Positions 55,390 to 64,000 of a stretch of DNA of 64,000 nucleotides are shown piece after piece. The notes under the pieces are model-generated. The model saw only the letters and a list, made by a program, of their open reading frames with translations, ran no database searches and was not told where the DNA came from. The stretch lies in NCBI RefSeq assembly GCF_034702125.1, contig NC_085873.1, positions 44,608,144-44,672,143 of the forward strand. Direction: 5' to 3'. The stretch's first letter is position 1. Each line of letters begins with the position of its first letter. The stretch comes from Engraulis encrasicolus. Its lineage: Eukaryota > Chordata > Actinopteri > Clupeiformes > Engraulidae. The position numbers were made by a program, and so were the translations under genes.

Positions 55390-57260
55390 AGTGTTTATGA
55401 AACGAAAACAAAGTAAAGGAATTTGACCATTTCCAGGACAGATTCTGAAAGTTCTAAGCCTTGTGAATAAAATGGGATATTGTCTGGGTGATATTTTGTC
55501 CTAAAAGTCATGTTAAAACGTTCCCAAAAAGTGTTTTTTTGGTGACATGCAAATTTTATGCAAATGATATGCGTGACATAGAAGGGGTGAGTTCACCTCA
55601 TTCCACCTTGTTCAGATCAATGGCGGCTAGTACCAAAACAAAGCGCAGTGTCAAGCAGTGTGTTGCTGGAGGGCCGAACGGTGCCAGCTGCAAAAATGGC
55701 TACTTGACAGAAGGAATATCTTTGCACAAGTTCCCTTCTGTGAAGAATGATGGAACTGTGGCCGACAAGGAGAAGGCTAAATCAAGCTAGGGCTCTGTGG
55801 ATCCAATGCATGGTTTTGAAGCAAGCTCGTGGTCACTGTTGTGCTCTGCACATTTCCACCCCTTGTGCTTCACCACAAATGTGGAGGTCGCGGGCATGGT
55901 TGGACTGAAGAGAATGCTATTGCCTCAAGCAGTTCCAACAATTGACATCGCCGGCGTGCAGACTGAAACTGCCCCTGTAACTGCTCGGGCACGAAGACAG
56001 GTGAGTGCACTGCTTTGCTTTAGGCTACTCGTTTTACCTTGTCCATCTGCTTTGTATGTTGTTTTCAGGAAAGGGTAATGCACATTACATACCAAACCGA
56101 TGCGAATGCTCTCGGAATATGCACTTTTTTATTGATTGCCATTCAACTGGTCAATAAATTGGTTTTGGGAGGATATCCGCACATCAGCGTGGTGCTCTCA
56201 GTCGAGGACAGCCAACTCACAGATTGGGCTACTCAGGGCTTTTTCTGAACGGGGAAATAGGGGCGCTCCACCCTCATACCTCCGTGGGTGCACCCTCATA
56301 CTTTTATTTATATATATATATATATTTGAGCGCCCCTAATAAATTTCTCATTCATGGGGGGGAACACCCCCCTTCACCCCCTGTAACCTGCCATGATGCT
56401 CCCTCATGCCAAAAAATCCTAGAAAAAGTCCTGCTACTGCTTAGCGAATAAACAGAGATGCACATAGCGTAGGCCTACTTTGAAGCGTTGATTGTTTGTT
56501 TTTAGTATTGTGGTGCACGTGTGGCTGACGTTTGGACACACCTCGTCCTCAGAGTCCGGCTGAGGGACACGCGACGCCTGTGACTTTGAGCACAAAAAAT
56601 AATAATAATGATAAACGCTAAAAATATGCTGAGGACTCAGGCTATATAGGGCGTTTTTCCAACAGCCTAATACCTCCGTTTTTTCTCTAGTTGATGATAT
56701 TTTTGCATGTAGCCTACATGCATTTCAATCACACTATATCGCGCAATTGAATCAAAATGCCCCCCATTTGTCAACAAATACACACGCCATGTCATCTGTG
56801 GGTCATGGCAAAGCGCCCTTAGCAACCGTAACCATAAACAAAACGAACTGTCAGGCTATGTCAACAATCGTCACTTCGCCTGTCAGACATGTCACTTTCT
56901 GCAGATGTATCAGTGCCTCTGAAATAGATTTGTGCTGCTGTTTTTTTTTTCTCATGAGGTTGGATGTGTGGTTTTTCGACACGCTGATGTTTGTATCAGA
57001 ATTTTGGTTCCTTTATAAGATGTGGGTCCATCAAATGTGTGTTGTTTTCTCAGATCGCCATACTAGCAAACCAGGGACTCCCCTCTATGATGTCACAGCC
57101 CAGCTCATTAGTCACACCAAATTTCACAGAATTCACACTTTGAGTTGCCATTTTCACAAGTTCCTCCAGGATGATTGGGTTCAAAGTCTCATCGATGCTA
57201 TCAGAAAAAACAAGGCTTTAATGGGAATGACCGTTTGTTTTCGTTTCATAAACACTTTAA
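55386..57260 (+). mobile_element. Kolobok-like DNA transposon at the receptor E stop codon
   Basis: The core (55390-57256, 1867 bp) has perfect 23-bp inverted ends starting AGTGTTTATGAAACG. TTAA flanks both sides (55386-55389 and 57257-57260). It encodes a THAP zinc-finger segment near its left end. TTAA targets together with a THAP-type transposase are the marks of the Kolobok superfamily. The element is short for an autonomous copy and its transposase is interrupted, so it is probably a decayed or internally deleted derivative. Confidence 0.8.
55620..55999 (+). pseudogene. THAP-domain exon of the Kolobok-like transposase
   Basis: From ATG 55620 the frame reads a basic start and then the C2CH zinc-finger pattern: Cys pair in CVAGGPNGASC, ISLHKFP, a later LCSAHF (Cys-x2-His) and LKRMLLPQAVPTI. 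An in-frame TAG (55788-55790) interrupts the domain; the same frame resumes at once. A splice donor CGAAGACAG|GTGAGT ends the exon at 55999. THAP domains bind DNA and occur in P-element and Kolobok transposases. A further frame with an acceptor (TTTTCTCAG at about 57054) lies downstream, but I cannot assign it. Confidence 0.7.
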
Positions 57261-57520
57261 GATCATACGGGCAGTCATGGGTAAGCATGGGCAGTTATGG
57301 GTAAGCGGTTAGGGCATCAGACTAGCAGCCCAAAGGTTGCTGGATCAAATCCCGACCCGCCAGGTTGACCAGTAGGCCCCCATTAACCAGTGCTCTCCCC
57401 CAGCCTGCTCCATGACTGAGGTACCCTGAGCATGGCACCGTCCCTCCGTACTTCTCTCTATCGGGCGACATTGAGGGCTACCCCCTTGCACGGGTGAGGA
57501 ACAAATGCAGTTCAGACCAT
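57257..57520 (+). mobile_element. tRNA-derived SINE downstream of receptor E (3'-shortened)
   Basis: Same family and site as after A and B: GATCATACGGGCAGTCATGG, a small duplication of TGGGTAAGC, a B-box-like GGTTGCTGGATCAAATCC, then GTACCCTGAGCATGG. It joins the array block TTCAGACCATTAGACC at 57510. Confidence 0.75.
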
Positions 57521-57984
57521 TAGACCAAATACATGTACCTCAAGCTGGGTGAATAACCCTCTATAGATTATCAGACAAACAGCCTTGACAAACTTGGGTC
57601 ATATCCCCTTAGACCTAATCTAGACCTAGGCCCACCCATAATTCCTGTGACATTACAAAATGTTGTCTGGGCAAGCTGTCTGCCCCTTCAAATTTCACAT
57701 CTCCCCTGAACTGGAAGCCAGTAAAATTCAAGCATTTCCAATTGCTCAATGGAGCAGATTCAAAACTAGATCCACCAACCATCTCATTATCTCCACTGAC
57801 AAAGTCAGAGGATTGAGTGGTGTATTTTAGCTTTGAACAGAAGCATGCAATTCATTGACAGGAGTTCAGTCTGCCCACGGAGAAGTTTGAACCAAAGCTA
57901 GAAGCTTGCATCGTCATTGCCACAATAGCCAGACCACTTCAGGCATTGGCCTGTCTCTCGCTCCACTGCTCAATGAGATTAGTG
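57512..57984 (+). repeat. Start of a further duplicated unit, no receptor in the window
   Basis: Carries the ATTATCAGACAAACAGCC and AAACTTGGGTCA block seen at 17233, 23336 and 48905, and shared sequence with 49100-49330 (CTCATTATC..ACAAAGTCAGAG). The upstream blocks and receptor exon do not follow. Confidence 0.7.
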
Positions 57985-58305
57985 AAGTAAGTGAAAGTGA
58001 AAGCCCAAGTGGGAAACTCCAACTCCCATTGGCATTGTGACACATCACTCCACAGCACACAAGTGTTCACTGCACACTGCACACAAAGAAATTGCATCGG
58101 GGTAAGGGGGCAGCCCCCAATGGCGCCCCTATGGAGCAGTGCAGCGGTACGGTACCATGCTCAAGGTAGCTCAGTCATGGAGGAGGATGGGGGAGAGCAC
58201 TGGTTAATTACTCCCACCAACAACCTGGCAGGTCGAGAGTCAAACCAGCAAACTTTGGGTTACAAGTCTGACGCCCTAACCGCTTGCCCATGACGGCCCA
58301 TAAAG
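57985..58305 (-). mobile_element. tRNA-derived SINE, reverse orientation
   Basis: Complement of the SINE that follows receptors A, B and E. The minus strand reads TGGGCAAGCGGTTAGGGCG, then the promoter-like boxes and GTACCGTACCGCTGCACTG, to a tail near 57985. It is the most complete copy and lacks the ATTC-tailed internal insertion. Confidence 0.8.
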
Positions 58306-59228
58306 TCAGCACATCGATAATCCACTGAAAAACATTTGCTTTAGATTAAAAAAAATCTTTAAGCATTGCTTTAAGACTTTTCTAAACTGTAAGGCAAATG
58401 TACTGCTGTTTACTTCTTACAATGTACTGCCGTTTACTTCTTATTCTTGTTCCCTTGCGCGTATGCACACACATACACAATGTACTGTACTCAGTCAGTA
58501 CTTGAAATGGATGTTTTCAACTGCGTGAGACCACTACTTTCCACCAACACATACAGTATAAGTGTCATTCCAAAGCAACCCAAATAAGCAAAAAATGTAA
58601 ATAAATAATTTGAGAAAGATAACATTTTTTGGTTTTATTAAGAAAATACGTGTATAAATAAAATAAAAAGCAGATACGCACAACAGTAAAAAAAATAATA
58701 ATAATAATAAAAAAAATTATAGCAACTCTTTGTGTTACACAGTTCCTCATCACAATTGTGTCAGTCAGGCTGTACTTGGATGAGCCGTTCATGTCACATT
58801 GTACATCATTTATTTATATTCATTATGTCTTTCATTATTTGCTTGATTAAAAAAAATACTTTCTCAACAATTCATGGTCATGTTTTTTGTGGGATCTGAT
58901 GAAAGTGACAGTCAGATGACAGCGTAGGTATTGAAAGTCTGCTGTCTACTACCACATTTGATTTTTTTTCTTCAATATTTATTAAACAATGAATTAATAT
59001 TTACTAGTATGACCAAAGTACAGGCCTATGGACATAATTGAGTATGGCTGCATTCAAGATTTTTATTGAGACACTCTAATATATATTCACATTTTGAGAC
59101 ATTCCAATATGCCTACATGCTTATCCTTGGTTGTTTTCAGTGCTTTTGACGGGCTGGTGTAGCCTAATACATGTACAATTTTAAGGAGGAAGAAAGACAC
59201 TGTTTATATGTACTCTTGCTTATGTAGA
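58306..59228. other. No gene recognised
   Basis: AT-rich non-coding sequence with a short AAT-rich tract near 58690. Confidence 0.5.
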
Positions 59229-59300
59229 CCAGTGTTTCCCAACCTTTTTTGAGCCAGGGCACACTTTTTCCCTTAAAAAAATCTCGCGGCACACCACCAA
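59229..59300. mobile_element. One-ended hAT fragment
   Basis: CAGTGTTTCCCAACC at 59232 matches the left end of the hAT MITE at 14170, and GGCACACC motifs follow. No right end or target duplication was found. Confidence 0.5.
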
Positions 59301-59607
59301 CCAAAAATGATGAAATAATGAAAACAAATTATAGTAGCCGCCTAACAATATAGTCATTCTTATAAAAGTGTCTTGAATAGCAATCAAATAAACACAAACA
59401 TGTTTATTTTTAATCATCTTTTAAATTTCCTCTTTCAAATAAAAAGTGCACTTTGTCCCTTCTTAAGGAAGCTATAAACTTCAAAGTAGGCCTAGGCTTA
59501 CTATTTACAAATTGTTATTCCAAAAGCTTTCTATTTGCAGGAATGTAGAAAATAATGCGTATTCTGACAGTAGCAATGTTATTTAGGAAAGATTTCACTG
59601 TTACATT

Positions 59608-59657
59608 TAAGATTCAAGATTCTTTTAATAGTCCCGAAGGAAATTTGTCTTGGACAT
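59608..59657 (-). mobile_element. LINE/SINE 3'-end scrap, reverse
   Basis: The minus strand reads CAAGACAAATTTCCTTCGGG followed by ACTATTAAAAGAATC, the type of end seen in fish LINEs. Confidence 0.4.
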
Positions 59658-60369
59658 ACAAAGCGGATTCCAAAAAAGTTGGGACACTTGGTATTTTGTG
59701 AATAAAATCAAAATGCTGGCATTTTCAAAACATTCAATATGTTAATAAGGTAGAGCATTGTGTATAGACAACATATCAGTTGTTAAAGCCAAGCAGAATG
59801 ATTGTTTTGGGGTAATTATGTGATCATTTAAAATTTCACCCTTGCAACAAATTCCAAAAAAGTTGGGACAGGGCCAATAAAATGCTTTTTATGTTGGATA
59901 AGACTAAACACAACAGAAGGGAGGAGACTTAACATTTAAATACTTTGACTGATGGCATGATTTTATCCAAAAAATAGATATTTTCATATGCGAGACATGA
60001 TTTCAGCAGCTCAACTGATAGGTGTGTTCTTCGACTTGTTTACCTTCTTGTTATGCTTAATATGTGGCATATCTTGACTGCAAGAAAACATTTTTGTCAC
60101 CTGTTTACTCTTATGATGGAACCACACTGTTGGAACATAGTAGAGATTGAATTTGCCATCATTATGGGGCAATATCTAAAGGCTGTGCTCCAAAATATAA
60201 TGCCTTGGTAGCTATGTATGCTGTTTAAAGTCTGAATATATCATTCAGCCCTCATTTTAATGCTCTACATGAGTAAGAAGACCATAACCAAGGAAGACAA
60301 GCAACTCTACCTGTGCAACTCCACCGAAGCAACGACGCGTAAGGCACATTTTTATCTCACTGCTGACCT

Positions 60370-63294
60370 ACTTCGACAATTTGTTTCCAGAGAATCCCAG
60401 TAATCTGCAGAAGGCGCAGGCCTTTCAAACCCTCCAACCAACGCAGAAACCTGGCCAACCTTCAGCCACTACAACCGAACACAACTTCAATCACCTCCTT
60501 CACTGTTGGTCTCTGGAACTGCCAGTCAGCTGTCAACAAAGCAGACTTTATCTCTGCTTATGCTAGTAGTCTCTCTGTTGACCTGTTGGCACTAACAGAA
60601 ACCTGGTTGAAGCCTGAAAACACAGCCACTCCAGCAGCACTCTCAGCTAACTACTCATTTTCACACACCAGTCGGCTGAAGAAAAGAGGAGGCGGAACAG
60701 GGATCCTTATCAACAAGCATTGGAGCTATGCCCCCCTGCTGCCTGCCAACAACTACAGCTGCCTGGAATACCATGCAATCAAAGTCACAGCCCCAATCAA
60801 GGTGTCTGTACTTGTGATCTACCGTCCCCCAGGAACTCTGGGCGACTTTATTGACGAATTGGATACGCTGATCTCCTCCATCACGGACCTAGGCGGCCCC
60901 CTACTTGTCCTCGGCGACTTCAACATACATCTAGAGAAGCCGTACGCCACAGACTTCAAGGCCCTGATGAACTCATTTGACATTCAACTAGCCAGCTGCC
61001 CCCCGACACACAAGAGTGGTAACCAGCTCGACCTGATCATGACTAAGGACTGCCAAGCGGACAACATCAAGGTAACACCAATGCATGTTTCAGACCACTT
61101 TTTCCTCCATTTCACCACCTCCCTACCCGACCCTACACCCACCCCCCCTCCCTTGGTCACATATAGGCGGAATCTACGCAACCTGTCACGCACTAGCTTT
61201 GCATCAGTGGTGGCAGATGCCTTGCCCTCAGCAACTGTGCTCTCCTCACTCGATGTTGACACTGCTACAGATTCGCTCAGCTCCACACTGACCTCCTGCC
61301 TCGACAACCTCTGCCCACTAGTCACTAAACCTGCAAGACCTTCACAACCGCGACCATGGCTGACAGAGACCATCCGAGCTCTACGTACCACCCTCAGAGC
61401 GGCAGAAAGGAAATGGCGCAAAACCCGCAACCCATCTGACCTCGAAAAACTTAGATCTCTACTAGCCTCCTTCTCCGCCTCTGTAACAGCTGCCAAGACG
61501 ACCTACTACAACGACAAGATCAGCAACACTACAGACCCACGTAAGTTGTTTTCTACATTCAAGTCACTGCTCAACCCTCCCCCCCCTCCTGCACCCATAG
61601 ACCTTAACCCGGACAACTTTGCCACCTTCTTCACGGAAAAGACGGCAAATATTAGCAAGCAATTCTGTGAACCACCCTCCCGCTCAGAAGACACCCCCCT
61701 GGAAAACATGGCGACTCCTGCAACACTTCATGAATTCACTCTGCTCCCTGAAGAAGACGTTTCCAGACTCGTCACAAGAAGCCGTCCCACTACCTGCCTA
61801 CTAGACCCAGTGCCCATGAACCTTCTTCAAGACATTGCCCAAACAGTGGTCCCAGCAATCACATCCATCATGAACTCCTCACTCTCCTCCGGCACTGTCC
61901 CCTCCGCCTTCAAACAAGCAAGGGTGACACCACTACTGAAGAAGCCTACACTGAACCCTGCTCATGTCGAAAACTACAGACCTGTCTCACTGCTTCCTTT
62001 CCTATCCAAGACGCTAGAAAGGGCAGTTGCAAAGCAAGTCACCAACTTCCTAAACCAGAACGGATTACTGGACCCAAAACAATCTGGTTTCAGAAGTGGA
62101 CATTCAACTGAAACTGCGTTACTCTCAGTGACTGAAGCTCTAAGGACTGCAAGAACGGAAGGACTATCCTCGGTCCTCATACTACTAGACCTATCTGCAG
62201 CCTTTGACACAGTCAACCACAAGATCCTCCTGAGGATACTCACAGCCACGGGAATCACAGGCGTTGTCCACTCATGGTTCAACTCCTACCTCTCTGGACG
62301 CACCTTCAGTGTGTCATGGCAAGGGAAGCTGTCTACGACTCACACCCTCTCCACAGGCGTACCCCAAGGATCAGTGCTGGGACCCCTTCTGTTTGCAATA
62401 TAGACGTCCTCCCTGGGACGTGTCATTCAAACACATGGGTTCTCCTACCACTGCTATGCTGATGACACCCAGATGTACCTGTCGTTCCGTCCAGAGGACA
62501 CCACGGTTTCGGAACGCATCTCTGCCTGCCTCACCAACTTGTCAACATGGATGAAGGACCACCACCTACAGCTGAACCTGGCCAAGACAGAGCTCCTGGT
62601 GATCCCAGCTAAAGAGCCGCTCAGTCACAACATCAACCTCAAGATAGGCTCCACCATCGTGACCCCAAGCAAAGTCGCCAAAAACCTTGGCGTCATGATT
62701 GATGATGAGCTGTCATGCTCCAACTACATCAACTCGGTCACCCGGACCTGTCGAATCCAGATGTCCAACGTACGGAATATCAGACCTGTGCTGACACAAT
62801 ATTCTACACAACGACTGGTCCAGGCCACGGTCCTGTCCCGCGTTGACTACTGCAACTCACTCATGACAGGTCTACCTGCTTGTGCGCTAAAGCCTCTGCA
62901 GATGATCCAGAATGCGGCGGCACGGTTGATCTTCAATCAACCCAAAAGGACCCATGTTACTCCTCTATTTATTGAGTTGCACTGGTTACCGATCGCCGCC
63001 CGGATCAAGCACAAGGCACTGACCCTTGCCTACAAAACCATCACAGGAACGGCCCCAGCTTATCTGAAGGACCTACTAACGCCTTATGTTACTGGAAGAG
63101 ATCTGCGCTCATCCAGCACAAGCCGTCTGGCTCTGCCATCCAGTCGCTCTAGGTACTCCCAGTCAAGATTGTTCTCCGTTGTGGTTCCCAAGTGGTGGAA
63201 CAGTCTCCCAGAGGCAGCAAGACTAAGCACCTCTCTTGCAGCTTTCAAGAAACAACTAAAGACATTCCTCTTTCGAGAGAATCTACTAGACTAA
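60370..63294 (+). pseudogene. L2 endonuclease / reverse transcriptase with one in-frame stop
   Basis: A single frame is open from about 60370 to 63294 except for TAG at 62401-62403. The N-terminal part is an APE-type endonuclease (GLWNCQSA, LTETWL, GDFNIH, VSDHF). The reverse transcriptase follows from about 61890: VENYRPVSLLPFLSK, LDLSAAFDTVNH, GVPQGSVLGPLLFAI, then the stop, then YADDTQMY with the catalytic aspartates. The C-terminal domain includes HWLPIAARIKHK and VPKWWNSLPEAAR. A lone stop just before the YADD box is a recent-looking lesion. The true start codon is uncertain; no ATG is visible in the first 200 bases. Confidence 0.9.
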
Positions 63295-63359
63295 TGATTG
63301 AACTGGCCTTGCCCCAGGGCAGAATCCTGACATTATGTTTAGTTTAGTTTAGTTTGTGA

Positions 63360-63425
63360 GTGTGTGTTTGTGTGTGTGTGTGTGTTCTCATTATTTCCTC
63401 TTTATTATAAAAAAAAAAAAAAAAA
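63360..63425. repeat. (TG)n and poly-A in the L2 3' region
   Basis: GTGTGTGTTTGTG tract (63358-63384) and an A run (63410-63425) within the L2 3' untranslated region. Confidence 0.85.
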
Positions 63426-64000
63426 CTAACCCCTCTTTGTAATTGCACTTGTTGTTCTGTATATCTCCTGTGCACTTTGTATTTGCTTGTGATGTTGGCT
63501 TGATTATGTCCTCTTCTGAAAGTCGCTTTGGTTATAAAGCGTCTGCCAAATGCAATGTAATGTAATGTAATCTCTGCACCACTTTACCATCATATATGCT
63601 GTCTTTCAGACTGACCACTAAATCAAGCTGAAGTGTTCATTTTCTTCATAACCTGGAGGGTGCATGACTCCATTATTTAAAAAAGAATGAAATATTTTCC
63701 ATTCTGAAATCTGAGGACAGTTTCACATGTCTCCTAGGTCCATATAGAATGAGCTTTGCCACTTGCAACACTGTTTAATGTCTGCATCATGTGCCTTAAT
63801 CAAGTGTTGTGTTTATGGTCATATTTTCAACAGCTGTCATTGTTGGAGGGTCATAGTTTGCTTATTGACGATGGGTATGTCATGATCTCATCACTCGTGC
63901 AATGATTTTACTGAACTGTACATTACAGAAATAGACCTTATATGCCTGCAATTTTGATAATTCAATCTTTCCGTGTAATAGATCAGTTATTAGTCCCTCA

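Larger units (their letters stand above)
60290..63572 (+). mobile_element. L2-clade LINE
   Basis: Contains one long endonuclease/reverse transcriptase frame and a 3' end reading AAGTCGCTTTGGTTATAAAG and CGTCTGCCAAATGCAATG followed by ATGTA repeats (to 63572), the characteristic fish L2 tail. The 5' boundary is approximate. Confidence 0.85.
59660..64000. mobile_element. Tc1/mariner-like element, left end; hosts the L2 (right end outside the window)
   Basis: ACAAAGCGGATTCCAAAAAAG after TA at 59660 is a known kind of teleost TA-target terminal sequence; AAAAAGTTGGGACAGGG follows 190 bp later. Non-L2 sequence at 59660-60285 and 63575-64000 would be its two halves. Assignment of the right part is tentative. 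Confidence 0.45.

Noticed and set aside
56747..57304. 185-codon frame within the Kolobok-like element
   Set aside because: No domain recognised, and it continues across the element's right end into the SINE, so it cannot be one real coding exon. A shorter exon after an acceptor near 57054 is possible but unsupported.

Overview
The window is vertebrate, almost certainly teleost, genomic DNA. Genes are sparse and intron-bearing. The sequence is dense in long (TG)n/(AC)n microsatellites and in element types familiar from fish genomes: an L2 LINE whose tail carries the ATGTA repeat, a second APE-type LINE with a TACTC-repeat tail, a Penelope-like element, Ty3/Gypsy remnants, Tc1/mariner elements, many hAT-type elements with 8-bp target duplications, a Kolobok-like element and tRNA-derived SINEs. 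There are no bacterial-style operons, CRISPR arrays or conventional RNA genes.

The real genes are six related seven-transmembrane (rhodopsin-like, class A) receptor genes, all on the + strand. Gene 1 (6098-6795 joined to 11512-11719) is the most divergent and has an intron at the start of TM6. Genes A (20413-21312), B (25385-26284), C (40775-41668), D (47871-48746) and E (54502-55389) have single coding exons of 291-299 codons. I could not place them in a named receptor subfamily. All six have lost the DRY arginine, the NPxxY motif, the CWxP tryptophan, the TM1 asparagine and the TM3-ECL2 disulfide, yet keep open frames. Each array member appears to have an upstream non-coding exon ending CAG|GTAAGG and an acceptor a few bases before the receptor ATG. 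Six such 5' exons are visible for five array receptors; one belongs to a relict unit whose receptor is gone.

Layout. 1-6 kb: repeats and a gag scrap, then a candidate 5' exon of gene 1. 6-12 kb: gene 1, its intron filled by a nested Tc1/mariner complex. 12.5-17 kb: relict unit with three nested insertions. 17-23 kb: unit A. 23-26.7 kb: unit B. 26.7-41.7 kb: unit C, expanded by hAT elements and by a Penelope-like element that is itself split by a 4.2-kb LINE. 41.7-45.8 kb: a degraded Gypsy element carrying three later insertions. 45.8-48.9 kb: unit D. 48.9-57.3 kb: unit E plus a Kolobok-like transposon. 57.3-64 kb: the start of another unit without a receptor, a reverse SINE, and a nearly intact L2 inside a Tc1/mariner-like element.

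Because the units are paralogous, many insertions can be read against an empty site in a sister copy, so the array records its own transposition history. Three patterns stand out: the shared non-canonical receptor chemistry; the mosaic pattern of shared coding segments and shared insertions, which suggests gene conversion; and the independent use of the same TTAA, overlapping the receptor stop codon, by two different TTAA-specific transposons in genes D and E.
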